64,000 bases of DNA from Microbacterium sp. 8M (GCF_902506375.1 NZ_LR733284.1:2589092-2653091), one strand, 5' to 3'. Counted from the first letter of the stretch, positions 51,592 to 63,432 are shown. A program made the numbers and translations. The notes: a model not told the origin generated them from the sequence alone.

Positions 51592-52841
51592 CCGCCGTCG
51601 TGCTCGCCCTCCCGCCCGCGCGGGCGGAGCCCCTGGCGGAAGAGCTGGAGCTCGCCGGCGTCCAGGTGCTCGCCCGGATCGCACCGGAGCATGCGGCACG
51701 CCTGACGGCGCGCGCGCAGGAGCTGCGCGACGCCGACGCCCTGCTGCTGCCCTCGGAACGGGCATGGCTCAGCGGCGCTCTCCGCGACGCCTGCGACCGC
51801 GCGGGCGTGCGGATCCTCGCGCTCGGCGACGGCCCCGCCGCGGCGCGGATCGCGCGCCGGCACGGGCTCGGCGCGCCGCTGCCGGCCGGGGCGAGCGGAT
51901 GGGACGTCGCCGACGCGCTCCGCCCCCGGGCCGACCGCGGCGAGACGGCTGCGGAAGCGGCACCCGAGGTCGCGCGCACCGAGAGCCGCCTCGTCGTGGT
52001 GTGGGGTCCGCACGGAGCACCGGGCCGCAGCACGGTGGCCGTGCAGCTCGCCACGCTCCTGGCCGCACCCGACCGCGGGGTCGCGCTGGTCGACGCCGAC
52101 ACGCACGCCCCCGCGATCGCCCTGATGCTCGGGCTCACCGACGACGGGCCCGGCATCGCGGCCGCCTGCCGGCGCGCTGAGCTCGGGCTGCTCGACGGCG
52201 CCGAGCTCAGCCGGCTCGCCACCCCGGTCGAGACCTCCGCGGGGACCGTCGACGTGCTGGTCGGGATCAACCGCCCGGCCCGCTGGCCCGAGCTCTCCCC
52301 CGCGCGCCTGCGGGCCGCTCTGGAGGCGTGCCGGCGCTGGAGCGCGACCACGGTCGTCGACGTGGCCGCCGCCCTCGAGGCCGACGAGGAGATCGTCAGC
52401 GACCTGGACGGCCTGCGCCGCAACGCCGCCGCGCTCACCGCGCTGCACAGTGCCGATCGCGTCGTCGCCGTCGCCGCGGCCGACCCGCTCGGCATCGCCC
52501 GCTTCGTGCGCGGCTATGCCGAGCTCCGCGCGGAGGTCGGCGACGTGCCGGTCACCGTCGCCGTGAACAAGGTGCGCCCGGGCCCGCTCGGGATCGACGC
52601 ACGCGGCCAGATCCGCCGCGCCCTGGATCGCTTCTCAGGCATCCGCGACGTGCACTTCCTGCCTTACGATCAGCGGGCGCTGGACGCCGCCGCGCTGCAC
52701 GCGCGCCCGGTCGCCAACGTGTCGGGCCGCTCGGCGTTCACCGCCGCCGTACGCACGCTCGCGAACGCTCTGCAGCGCGACGAGCAGCCGAGTCCGGCGA
52801 CCACGCGCCGGGCGCGACGACGCGAGGCCGCCGCGGTGTGA
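51588..52841 (+). CDS. CpaE/MinD-like ATPase with atypical Walker A
   Basis: A 417-aa protein. Residues 1-120 resemble a receiver-like CpaE N-terminus, then a ParA/MinD-type domain starts at VVVWGPHGAPGRSTVAVQLA (about 136-155). The Walker A lysine position holds Arg (GAPGRST), and the deviant-signature Lys of MinD is absent too. Switch DADTHAP and later AVNKVRPGPLG are retained. GTG 51588 overlaps the SAF gene. The pair may be a remnant or specialised module of Tad-like secretion. Confidence 0.8.
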   Translation: MTAVVLALPPARAEPLAEELELAGVQVLARIAPEHAARLTARAQELRDADALLLPSERAWLSGALRDACDRAGVRILALGDGPAAARIARRHGLGAPLPAGASGWDVADALRPRADRGETAAEAAPEVARTESRLVVVWGPHGAPGRSTVAVQLATLLAAPDRGVALVDADTHAPAIALMLGLTDDGPGIAAACRRAELGLLDGAELSRLATPVETSAGTVDVLVGINRPARWPELSPARLRAALEACRRWSATTVVDVAAALEADEEIVSDLDGLRRNAAALTALHSADRVVAVAAADPLGIARFVRGYAELRAEVGDVPVTVAVNKVRPGPLGIDARGQIRRALDRFSGIRDVHFLPYDQRALDAAALHARPVANVSGRSAFTAAVRTLANALQRDEQPSPATTRRARRREAAAV

Positions 52842-52866
52842 GCATGGGGCGGCCGCCGGCCGCCGG

Positions 52867-54090
52867 CTACTGCTTGTAGCTCGCCAGGAAGTTGCCCAGC
52901 CGCTCGATCGCCTCGGTGATCACGCGCGGCTCCGGCAGCGTCACGACCCGCAGATGATCCGGCGTCGGCCAGTTGAAGCCGGTGCCCTGCACGAGCAGGA
53001 TCCGCTCCGCGACGAGCAGGTCGTAGATGAGCTTCGCGTCATCGTGGATCTCGTGGACGTTCGGATCCAGCCGCGGGAAGGCGTACAGCGCCCCCGCCGG
53101 CTTGACGCACGTCACACCGGGGATCGCCGAGAGCCCCTCCCAGGCCGCGTCGCGCTGCAGGTGCAGGCGGCCGCTCGGCGCGATCAGCGCCTCGATCGAC
53201 TGCACGCCGCCCAGCGCCGCCTGCACGGCGTGCTGCGCCGGCACGTTCGGGCAGAGTCTGGTCGACGCCAGCAGCGTGATGCCCTCGATGAAGCCCTTGG
53301 CGTGCTGCTGAGGGCCCGTGATGACCATCCAGCCTGAGCGGTACCCGGCGACGCGATACGTCTTGGAGAGCCCGTTGAACGTCAGGCACAGCAGGTCGGG
53401 GGCGAGGGTCGCGGTCGAGATGTGCTGCGCGTCGTCGAAGAGGATCCGGTCGTAGATCTCATCGGAGAGCAGCAGCAGATCGTTCTCCCTGGCGACCTGC
53501 ACGATGCCCTCGAGCACGTCCCGGGAGTACACCGCGCCCGTGGGGTTGTTGGGGTTGATGACGACGATGGCCTTGGTCCGCGGCGTGACCTTGGACCGGA
53601 GGTCCTCCAGGTCCGGGTTCCAGCCGTTCTCCTCATCGCACAGGTAGTGCACCGGGGTGCCGCCGGCGAGGCTGGTCATCGCGGTCCACAGCGGGTAGTC
53701 CGGTGCCGGGATGAGCACCTCGTCGCCCTCGTCGAGCAGGGCCTGCATCGTCATGGTGATGAGCTCGGAGACGCCGTTTCCGAGGTACACGTCCTCGGGA
53801 TCGACGAGGGGGAAGCCCTCGACCTGCTCATAGCGGCTCACCACCGCACGGCGTGCCGAGATGATGCCCTTGCTCTCGCTGTAACCGTGCGCCGTGGGCA
53901 GCGTCGCGAGCATGTCGCGCACGATCTGCTGCGGGGCCTCGAACCCGAAGATGGCGGGATTGCCCGTGTTCAGCTTGAGCACCGTGTGACCTGCCGCCTC
54001 CAGCCGTGCCGCCTCGGCGAGCGCGTTTCCGCGGATCTCGTACAGGACGTTCTTCAGCTTGGACGACTGGTCGAAGGTTCTCGGGGTCAT
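52867..54090 (-). CDS. PLP-dependent aminotransferase (AlaT/AlaA-like)
   Basis: A 407-aa class I aminotransferase. KLNTGNPAIFGF (about 39-50), GNGVSELI, INPNNPTGAVYS, LLLLSDEIYDRI and the PLP lysine in LSKTYRVAGYRSGWM are visible; the C-terminal Arg is in HLRVVTLPE. The sequence fits alanine-synthesising transaminases that use glutamate and pyruvate. A GntR/FCD regulator is 119 bp upstream on the same strand and might control it. Confidence 0.92.
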   Translation of the reverse strand: MTPRTFDQSSKLKNVLYEIRGNALAEAARLEAAGHTVLKLNTGNPAIFGFEAPQQIVRDMLATLPTAHGYSESKGIISARRAVVSRYEQVEGFPLVDPEDVYLGNGVSELITMTMQALLDEGDEVLIPAPDYPLWTAMTSLAGGTPVHYLCDEENGWNPDLEDLRSKVTPRTKAIVVINPNNPTGAVYSRDVLEGIVQVARENDLLLLSDEIYDRILFDDAQHISTATLAPDLLCLTFNGLSKTYRVAGYRSGWMVITGPQQHAKGFIEGITLLASTRLCPNVPAQHAVQAALGGVQSIEALIAPSGRLHLQRDAAWEGLSAIPGVTCVKPAGALYAFPRLDPNVHEIHDDAKLIYDLLVAERILLVQGTGFNWPTPDHLRVVTLPEPRVITEAIERLGNFLASYKQ

Positions 54091-54209
54091 TGCGAAAGCC
54101 TATCCGCCGATCGCGGCTGCTCTTCGCACACGGCGCAGCCGAGAGGCCACGCGCCGCCGATTGGCCTGGTACGCGACTCGCGAGGAGGCGGGCGCCGGCG
54201 CCGGCGAGG

Positions 54210-54869
54210 TCAGCGATCCCCGGCGCGCAGCCCCTGGGCATGCGCGATCCGCGCCCGCTTGCTGGTCTCCACGTGCGCCGCGGCGAGGTCGGCCGCCCGC
54301 TTCCCGTCACCCGCCTGGATCGCCTCGAACAGCGCGACGTGCTCGTCGCTGATGTGCTGGAGATCGTCGTGCTGCGACAGCGCCCAGCGCAGCCGGCTGC
54401 GGATCCCGCGCATCATGTCGCTCAGCAGCCGGTTCTCGGCCAGTTCGGTGACGACGTGATGGAAGTCGGCGGCAGCCCGGCGCGACCCGATCTCGTCGCC
54501 CGCCCGCGCCCCGCTCTGCTCGGCCTCGAGGCACTGCTGCAGGCGCGCCAGGCCGTCTGGCCGGCGCCGCTCGGCGGCGAGCCGGAACGTCAAGGGCTCG
54601 AGCACGGCACGCACCTCGTCCAGGTCGGTGAGGTCGGCCTCGGTGAACTCGCGCACCACCGCCCATGTGTGCGGGCGCAACTCCACGAGGCCCTCGGCCA
54701 CGAGCACCTTGAGGGCGTCGCGCACCGGAACACGGCTCACGCCGAACTCGGACGCGAGGTCGCGCTCGATCAGCCGGCTGCCGGGGGCGCGCACGCCGTC
54801 GAGGATCGCGTCGCGCAGCCACGCCGCGATCCTGGTGGATTCGAGCTGCCGTAGAGGAGTGCCGGTCAC
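54210..54869 (-). CDS. GntR family regulator with FCD domain
   Basis: A 219-aa regulator of the FadR/FCD class. The winged HTH (about 8-75) has SRLIERDLASEFGVSRVPVRDALKVL; the FCD domain (about 85-205) is all-helical with DEVRAVLEPLTFRLA and FHHVVTELAENRLL, whose Asp/His residues bind a metal in relatives. Ligand is probably an organic or amino acid. Its neighbour is the aminotransferase. Confidence 0.92.
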   Translation of the reverse strand: MTGTPLRQLESTRIAAWLRDAILDGVRAPGSRLIERDLASEFGVSRVPVRDALKVLVAEGLVELRPHTWAVVREFTEADLTDLDEVRAVLEPLTFRLAAERRRPDGLARLQQCLEAEQSGARAGDEIGSRRAAADFHHVVTELAENRLLSDMMRGIRSRLRWALSQHDDLQHISDEHVALFEAIQAGDGKRAADLAAAHVETSKRARIAHAQGLRAGDR

Positions 54870-54934
54870 GCGCTCATTCTTCCATCGAACGAGCCTTCAA
54901 CCGATGCGGCGGCACGGCGATCGACTCCGCGTAA

Positions 54935-54976
54935 CGCGAAGAGGCCGGCACCCGAGCGGGGGCCGGCCTCTTCGCG
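54935..54976 (-). terminator. Terminator of secA
   Basis: A perfect 15-bp stem (54935-54949 with 54962-54976) with a 12-nt loop begins 11 bp after the secA stop on the minus strand. It also shields the GntR gene from read-through. Confidence 0.8.
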
Positions 54977-54987
54977 TTCCGGGGCGG

Positions 54988-57789
<2,802 letters not shown>

Positions 57790-57998
57790 GGATTCCATCT
57801 CCCTAGGGGTTCTGTGCCCGATCTGTCTCGGGACCCGCGCGCGTCGCGCACGGCATACGGGTTCATGTTACCGGCCCGTGACCTCCGGATCCTGTGCACG
57901 GGCGTCGGCCGCACCGCGTTCGCTGGGAGCGTCACGACCGCCCTCGTGCGCGGCGGTGACACGCCGCGGCGCCGGGAGCGGGCAGCGAGGTTTCCAGG

Positions 57999-58010
57999 TA
58001 TGCATATACT
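57999..58010 (+). promoter_or_regulatory. -10 element overlapping a TATGCATA palindrome
   Basis: TATACT at 58005-58010 is a consensus-like -10, and the perfect 8-bp palindrome TATGCATA (57999-58006) overlaps it, 24 bp upstream of the PadR gene. PadR proteins often repress their own promoter, so this is a candidate operator. No clear -35 is visible. Confidence 0.4.
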
Positions 58011-58033
58011 CGGCAACAGATTCCGGAAGGGAC

Positions 58034-58633
58034 ATGCCGATGTCGGTGCGCCAGAGCCTCCTCGCCATCCTCGACCAGGGCCCCTGCTACGGGTACCAGC
58101 TGCGGGCCGAGTTCGAGCGCCGCACGGGATCCACCTGGCCCCTCAACGTCGGGCAGATCTACAACACCCTGGAGCGCCTGGAGCGCGACGGACTGGTGGA
58201 GCGCGGCGAGGCGGACGAGCAGGGGCACGTGTACTGGGCGATCACGGATGCCGGCTCTGCGGAGGTCGCCGGGTGGCTCTCCTCCCCCGTCGAGCGCGGA
58301 GGGAGCGCCAGGGACGAGCTCGCGATCAAGCTCGCCGTCGCGGCGACGCTGCCGGGCGTCGATGCGCCCGCCGTGTTCCGGACGCAGCGGGCCGCCTCGC
58401 TCGCCCGGCTGGAGGAGCTGCGCCGCGCGGCGCCGGCGGATGCGGCGGCGGACCGGCCGGAGGACCTCGCCAAGGCCCTCATCGCAGACGCCCTGATCCT
58501 CGCCGCGGAGGCGGAGGTGCGCTGGCTCGACCGTGCCGAGGAGCGCCTCGCCGCGCATCCGCAGCACACCCTGGCGCTGGAGCTCTCGACCGAGCGCCCG
58601 AAGCGCGGGCGACCCGCGCGCGTCGTCGTCTGA
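58034..58633 (+). CDS. PadR family transcriptional regulator
   Basis: A 199-aa PadR-type regulator. The winged HTH (about 3-90) has LLAILDQGPCYGYQLRAEFERR and VGQIYNTLERLERDGLVER; the helical C-terminal part (about 95-185) is the Vir_act_alpha-like dimerisation region. ATG 58034 follows AAGG; ATG 58040 is an alternative. Many such genes precede an ABC exporter, but here no transporter follows. Confidence 0.92.
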   Translation: MPMSVRQSLLAILDQGPCYGYQLRAEFERRTGSTWPLNVGQIYNTLERLERDGLVERGEADEQGHVYWAITDAGSAEVAGWLSSPVERGGSARDELAIKLAVAATLPGVDAPAVFRTQRAASLARLEELRRAAPADAAADRPEDLAKALIADALILAAEAEVRWLDRAEERLAAHPQHTLALELSTERPKRGRPARVVV

Positions 58634-58716
58634 GCCGGCGCCCTGGCCTGCCCCTGATCGCCGACGGCGTAGCGGATCCACAGCCGCGACACGGTCCGGG
58701 ACCATAGGATCGGCCC

Positions 58717-60054
58717 ATGGCCGGTTTCTGGGGCAGACGCAAACGTGAACAGGAAGAGCTGCAGGCGCAGGACGCGGATCTGGCGCGCCGTGCCGAGCAG
58801 GCGATCGTCGCCGCGGACGAGCGGATCCGCACCTCAGCGGACGAGCTCGCCTTCGCCACCGCCGAGCTCGGCGACGAGATGACCGCCGATTTCCGCGCCG
58901 CCCTGGACGCGGTGCGCACGCACATGGGCGAGGCGTTCCAGCTGCATCAGCTCAACCACGACGAGATCCCCGACACGGCGGAGGAGCTGCGCACCCGCCA
59001 CGCGCGCATCGTGCAGCTGTGCCAGTGGGCCGAAGACCTCATCGACGAGAAGTCGGCCGCGATCGCCGACGCGGTGAACCGGGTGCGCAACGCGCCCCAG
59101 GTGGTCGCCAAGGTGCGCGCGGACGCCGCGGCCCTCGAGGCGCGGGTGCCGCAGGCTCAGGCGACGGTCGACCGCCTCGCCACGCGGTACTCGGACACCG
59201 CCATGCAGCGCATCGCCAAGAGCGCCGAGGAGGCCGCGCAGCTCGTGGTGTTCGCGAACCACGGCGCCGACGTGTTCGAGCGCCGCCGGGACGCCGGCCG
59301 CAACCAGGAGGCGGTGCTCGCCCTCGAGACCGCCACCGAGGCCACGCGCCGTGCGGCCGCCCTGCTCGACGCCGTCGACGACTTCGAGATCGAGGCGCTC
59401 CGGGCCGAGTCCACCCTCGCGGAGGTCGTCGCCGACTCCCGCAACGACCTGGCGGCCCTGCCGAGTGCGCCCGATGCGCCGGCCGTGGCGGCCGCGGCGC
59501 TCGCCCTGCAGCAGGCCCTCGACGGGCTGGCGCCGGCCGGGAGCCGCACCGACCCGTTCGGCGAGCTGACCCGGCTGCGTGCCGCGAACACCGCGCTCGA
59601 CGCGGCGATCGCCGCCGCCCGCTACCGTGCGGAGCACCCGCTGCCCTCCATCGACGCCGTCCGGCACGCCCTCGACGACGCCGACCGTCAGCTGGGCATC
59701 GCGCGCGGCCTGATCGAGGGACACCGCGGCTGGATCGGCGCCGACGCCCGCACCCGTCTCGCCGAAGCCGAGCGCCTGCGCGTGGACGTGCCTTCGCTGC
59801 TGCCCGCCGAGGAGACCCGCGAGGAGGCGCTGAGCACAGCCCGGCGCATCGCCCAGCTCGCCGCCGAGGCGCTGCAGCTGGCGCAGCGCGACATCGACTC
59901 CTCCCGCCCGAACCAGGGTTGGGGCGGCGGCAACGGCTGGGGCGGCGGCAACGGCTGGGGCGGCGGCGGTCGCGGCTCCGGTGGCGGTGACATCGTCTCG
60001 GGCGTGCTCGGCGGCCTCGTGATCGGCGGCCTGCTCGGCGACATCTTCGACTGA
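58717..60054 (+). CDS. Coiled-coil protein with Gly/Trp-rich tail, paralogue of the TPM protein
   Basis: A 445-aa soluble, mainly helical protein with no signal peptide or TM helix. It aligns with the cytosolic half of the 5241-7286 protein: LAFATAELGDEMTADF here against LGFATAQFGDTATSAF there, then HDEIPDTAEELR against DDEVPDSDQQRR. The tail repeats NGWGGG three times and ends with a hydrophobic glycine-rich stretch (VLGGLVIGGLLGDIFD) that may insert in or bind a membrane. The TPM domain is absent. Function unknown. Confidence 0.85.
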   Translation: MAGFWGRRKREQEELQAQDADLARRAEQAIVAADERIRTSADELAFATAELGDEMTADFRAALDAVRTHMGEAFQLHQLNHDEIPDTAEELRTRHARIVQLCQWAEDLIDEKSAAIADAVNRVRNAPQVVAKVRADAAALEARVPQAQATVDRLATRYSDTAMQRIAKSAEEAAQLVVFANHGADVFERRRDAGRNQEAVLALETATEATRRAAALLDAVDDFEIEALRAESTLAEVVADSRNDLAALPSAPDAPAVAAAALALQQALDGLAPAGSRTDPFGELTRLRAANTALDAAIAAARYRAEHPLPSIDAVRHALDDADRQLGIARGLIEGHRGWIGADARTRLAEAERLRVDVPSLLPAEETREEALSTARRIAQLAAEALQLAQRDIDSSRPNQGWGGGNGWGGGNGWGGGGRGSGGGDIVSGVLGGLVIGGLLGDIFD

Positions 60055-60060
60055 TCCTCT

Positions 60061-60111
60061 GACACGTAGGAGCGCCCCGGGACCGAAAGTCCCGGGGCGC
60101 TCCTACGTGTC
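60061..60111. terminator. Perfect 23-bp bidirectional terminator
   Basis: The arms 60061-60083 and 60089-60111 are perfectly complementary around loop CGAAA. It lies 7 bp after one stop codon and 36 bp from that of the convergent hpf gene, so it likely ends both transcripts. Confidence 0.88.
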
Positions 60112-60146
60112 GGCGGATCCTCCGTGCGGGGATCCTCGTCACCGGG

Positions 60147-60800
60147 TCAGCCGACGAGCTCCTCGGCGGGAGCCGCCTGGGTCGTGAGCGAGATCACGCC
60201 GTAGTCCCAGCCCTTGCGCCGGTAGACGACGCTCGGGTGGTCGCTGCGCGCGTCCACGAACAGGAAGAAGTCATGGCCGACGAGCTCCATGCGGTCCACG
60301 GCCTCCTCGACCGTCATCCACTCGGGCTCGAACTTCTTGGTGCGGATCACGACCGGGGAGTACTCCTCCTCGACCTCCACCGTCGGGATGGATCCGGTGG
60401 ACACCGCACGCAGGGTGTCGACGGAGACCGGGTGCACGTCGATGCCCGAGAGCTCGCCGGTGCCCTTCTCGAAGCGCGCGCCGCGCGGGTGGTGCCGTCC
60501 GTCGATGCGGCGCTCCTTGGCCCGTCGCACCTGCTCGATGAGCTTGTCGACGGCGAGGTCCAGCGCGACGAACTTGTCCGCGTCGCGCGCCTCGGCCCGG
60601 ACCAGCGGGCCCTTGCCGATCAGTGTGAGTTCGACGGTCTCGTCCTCGACATGACCGCCACGATAGGAACGATGAGTGACCTTGACGTCCAGGCTCTGCG
60701 CCTTCGTCGCGATCGTCGCGATCCGCGCGGTCTTCTCCTCGACCACCGCTCGGAATCGATCGCTGATGCCGACTCCGACACCGACGATGTTCGTTTCCAT
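60147..60800 (-). CDS. hpf: Long-form ribosome hibernation promoting factor
   Basis: A 217-aa long HPF that dimerises 70S ribosomes into inactive 100S particles. The N-terminal domain (about 1-100, METNIVGVGVGISDRFRAVV) binds the decoding site, a linker (about 100-155) follows, and the C-terminal dimerisation domain (about 158-217) has IRTKKFEPEWMTVEEAVDRM and DHPSVVYRRKGWDYGVI. SD AAGGAGGT precedes ATG 60800. It sits in the conserved lpqB-comF-hpf-secA order. Confidence 0.96.
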   Translation of the reverse strand: METNIVGVGVGISDRFRAVVEEKTARIATIATKAQSLDVKVTHRSYRGGHVEDETVELTLIGKGPLVRAEARDADKFVALDLAVDKLIEQVRRAKERRIDGRHHPRGARFEKGTGELSGIDVHPVSVDTLRAVSTGSIPTVEVEEEYSPVVIRTKKFEPEWMTVEEAVDRMELVGHDFFLFVDARSDHPSVVYRRKGWDYGVISLTTQAAPAEELVG

Positions 60801-60817
60801 CCTGACCTCCTTGTTCC

Positions 60818-60841
60818 GGTCCGCCCGGCCAAGGGCGGACC
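60818..60841 (-). promoter_or_regulatory. Perfect hairpin in the hpf leader
   Basis: GGTCCGCCC (60841-60833, minus strand) and GGGCGGACC (60826-60818) pair around a 6-nt loop, ending 8 nt before the AAGGAGGT ribosome-binding site. No U tract follows, so it looks like a leader structure affecting translation or stability rather than a terminator. Confidence 0.5.
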
Positions 60842-60954
60842 GTGGTCGCCTTTGTGAGTCCCCACCGTAGTCGCCGTTTCCCGCGATGTCATCCACTATT
60901 CATCTGTGTGTCGTAGGGATCCGCTGCACGCCCCGCAGGCCCCCGCTCGCCCGC

Positions 60955-61635
60955 TCACCCCCGTCGCGGCGTGGCGGCCACGGCGACCGCCCCGACCACC
61001 CGGAACCCGGCGGCCCGCAGCGCCCGCGCGGCCTCGGCGCAGGTCGCGCCGGTCGTGATCACGTCGTCGACGACGAGCGCGGTGAGGCCGGCCCCTGCGC
61101 GGTCGGCGATGAGGGCACTGGCGACGTTGCGCCGTCGTTCCCGTTCGCCGAGTCCGCGCTGATCCTGAATCCGGCGGGCCGGGACGAGGGCGCGCAGCAC
61201 GGGGATGCCGGTCGTGCGCGCCAGCGCGTCGGGCAGACGGAATCCGCGCCGCCGGAACGCCGCCCGCGACGTCGGCACGGGGACTACGACGTCGATGCTC
61301 CGGGACTCTCCGAGGCCGGCCCGCACCGTCTGCACGGCCGCGGCGAGCGCCGGGCGCAGGGGCCGGATCAGCGTCGTCTGGCCGTCCTCCTTGATGGCCC
61401 GCAGCACGGCGGCCGCCGGTCCCGCGAACGCGAGGCCCGCGCACAGCGGCACGTCCCCGGCCTGCACGCGGACGGGGCGCGGCACGAGAGCGGCCGCGCA
61501 TGCCGGGCACAGGGCTGTCCCCGCGACTCCGCATCCCGCGCACACCGAGGCGAAGACGAAATCGGCGACCTCGCGGACCAGTCGGAGGGCGCTGTCACGG
61601 GCTGAGGGATGAAGGAGTCGGATGGCGGAGGGCAT
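60955..61635 (-). CDS. comF: ComF family phosphoribosyltransferase-like protein
   Basis: A 226-aa protein. An N-terminal zinc ribbon (C32, C35, C43, C46) precedes a type I PRTase domain with RRRGFRLPDALA and the PRPP loop VVDDVITTGAT (about 193-203). ComF homologues act in DNA uptake in naturally competent bacteria, but they are widespread and their role in actinobacteria is not settled. ATG 61635 is chosen; about 96 bp separate it from lpqB. Confidence 0.9.
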   Translation of the reverse strand: MPSAIRLLHPSARDSALRLVREVADFVFASVCAGCGVAGTALCPACAAALVPRPVRVQAGDVPLCAGLAFAGPAAAVLRAIKEDGQTTLIRPLRPALAAAVQTVRAGLGESRSIDVVVPVPTSRAAFRRRGFRLPDALARTTGIPVLRALVPARRIQDQRGLGERERRRNVASALIADRAGAGLTALVVDDVITTGATCAEAARALRAAGFRVVGAVAVAATPRRG

Positions 61636-61731
61636 CCCGCGATCATGCGCCGCTCCCGCGGGCGCAGCGGCGCGTCGTCCGAATCCGGTGCGCAACGCGC
61701 CCGGCGTCGCTCCTGTGCAGGGCGGCCGGGA

Positions 61732-63432
61732 TCAGCCGCCGAGCTGCACGGCGAGCACCTTGACGCCCGCGCCCTCCTGCTGCCAGTTGGGGCCGCTGCG
61801 CTGGTACAGCACTTCCCCGCCCAGGACGCGCACGTTCGCGGTCGGCGACCCGGGGGCCAGCATCTGCGCGGCGTCGGGCGCGTCGACCGTCCGCGCGGGA
61901 CCGCCGACCTGCTGTTCGCGCAGCACCAGGTTCGAGCCGTCGGCGCCCAGCACCCCCACCGTGGTGTCGTCGAGCCAGCCGACGTCCACGGCACCGCTGG
62001 GCCAGGCGATGACGTTCGCCTGCCCGAGCGCGGTCGGCGCCCCGCGGTCGTCGCGGGTGATCGCGAAGACCTCCACCCGGAACTGGCCGCCCGCGACCAG
62101 GGCCATGGCGAGCCGCGCGCCGTCCCGACTGACCGCGAACGAGGTGACCTGGGACGCGTCCTGCGGGCCGGCGATCGGTCGCGGCGCCACCGACGTCGAC
62201 CACGCATCGATCGATGCCGGCGCCTGCGCGGGGACGGTCCAGATGTAGCCGAACGGATCCAGGGTCGGGGCGATCAGTCCCCCGCGGCCATCGATCTGGT
62301 CGGTCTTGCCGTCGGCGATGGCGTACACGACACCGTCCGCCCCCTGCACCGCCACCCGCTGCGCACCGGTGGCCGCGCTGATCGCCGTGATCGGCTGCGG
62401 GAACCCCTCCACCTGGGCGGAGACGCCGCCGATCGGCGTGAGCGCCCCGCCGGCGAGGAAGCCGAAGCCCTTGTCGGTGAGCACGAGCGGTCGGGGATCG
62501 ACGGCCGTGGACGCCGCCGTGGCGGATCCGGCGTTCGTGTCACGGCCGGCGATCGTGATCTTGACCTGCAGCACGCCCACGCCGACCAGGCTGCGCTCGA
62601 GCTGAGTGCGCATGCGCGAGAGCGTCACGGGATCCACGTCGAGCGCCGCGTCGGTGAGCACGATCTCGGCGACCTGCGACTCGGGGGTCACCGTGTTGCG
62701 CCCCAGCGCGACATCGCCGGTGAACGCCGTGCGCACGCCGTTCGCCAGCCAAGGGCTGGGCTTGCCGCCGACGAGGGACTGCACGATGCGGCTCGCGGTG
62801 TTCTCCCGCTTCGGGAACCACCGCACATCGGGCACGAGGTACGTCCAGGTCGGGTCGAAGTACTGCAGCGAATAGGGCGCGAACACGTCGGCGGCGGCGA
62901 ACGAGTCCGCGTCCAGCACGATGCCGTCCGGCGCCTGCGAGATCCGCCACTGGCCGTTCTTGTTCTTCTCCAGGACGAACGGCAGCTCGGCGGCACGACC
63001 GACGGGCTGCCCCGAGTAGGCACCGGTCTCGTCCACGGTCGCCGTCTGCTGCAGCCCCAGCCGCACGGTGGTGGAGGTCGATTCCTTCGTCACCTCGGGG
63101 GCGTCGTAGCGGCGCTCCGCAGAGCCCGTGTCGATAGTGACCCCGGCATCCGGCTTCCACTTCTGGGCCTCGCCGGAGGTGAGGAACTGCCGGGCGATGC
63201 CCCAGCTGTCCTTCGGACTGGACGCGGCATCGATGAAACCGCGCACGATCTCCTTGGGATCCATCCCGTCCGACGGCCCCTGGGGCACGAACGCGAGATC
63301 CGACCCGCCGTCGCTCTGATTCGCGGCAAGACCCGGGCGCACATCGCCGGTCACCGGAAGCGACGCGCAGGCCGTCAGCCCGAGCAGCGCCATCGCGATG
63401 ACGGCGGCGCGGGCGATCCGTGCGATCCTCAT
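61732..63432 (-). CDS. lpqB: Lipoprotein LpqB (GerMN domain)
   Basis: A 566-aa lipoprotein that works with the MtrAB two-component system. The lipobox LTAC puts Cys at about residue 22. An N-terminal conserved domain (about 45-190) is followed by a GerMN domain (about 195-295) and a beta-propeller-like C-terminal half (about 330-566). ATG 63432 overlaps the mtrB stop by ATGA, the classic gene order. Confidence 0.95.
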   Translation of the reverse strand: MRIARIARAAVIAMALLGLTACASLPVTGDVRPGLAANQSDGGSDLAFVPQGPSDGMDPKEIVRGFIDAASSPKDSWGIARQFLTSGEAQKWKPDAGVTIDTGSAERRYDAPEVTKESTSTTVRLGLQQTATVDETGAYSGQPVGRAAELPFVLEKNKNGQWRISQAPDGIVLDADSFAAADVFAPYSLQYFDPTWTYLVPDVRWFPKRENTASRIVQSLVGGKPSPWLANGVRTAFTGDVALGRNTVTPESQVAEIVLTDAALDVDPVTLSRMRTQLERSLVGVGVLQVKITIAGRDTNAGSATAASTAVDPRPLVLTDKGFGFLAGGALTPIGGVSAQVEGFPQPITAISAATGAQRVAVQGADGVVYAIADGKTDQIDGRGGLIAPTLDPFGYIWTVPAQAPASIDAWSTSVAPRPIAGPQDASQVTSFAVSRDGARLAMALVAGGQFRVEVFAITRDDRGAPTALGQANVIAWPSGAVDVGWLDDTTVGVLGADGSNLVLREQQVGGPARTVDAPDAAQMLAPGSPTANVRVLGGEVLYQRSGPNWQQEGAGVKVLAVQLGG

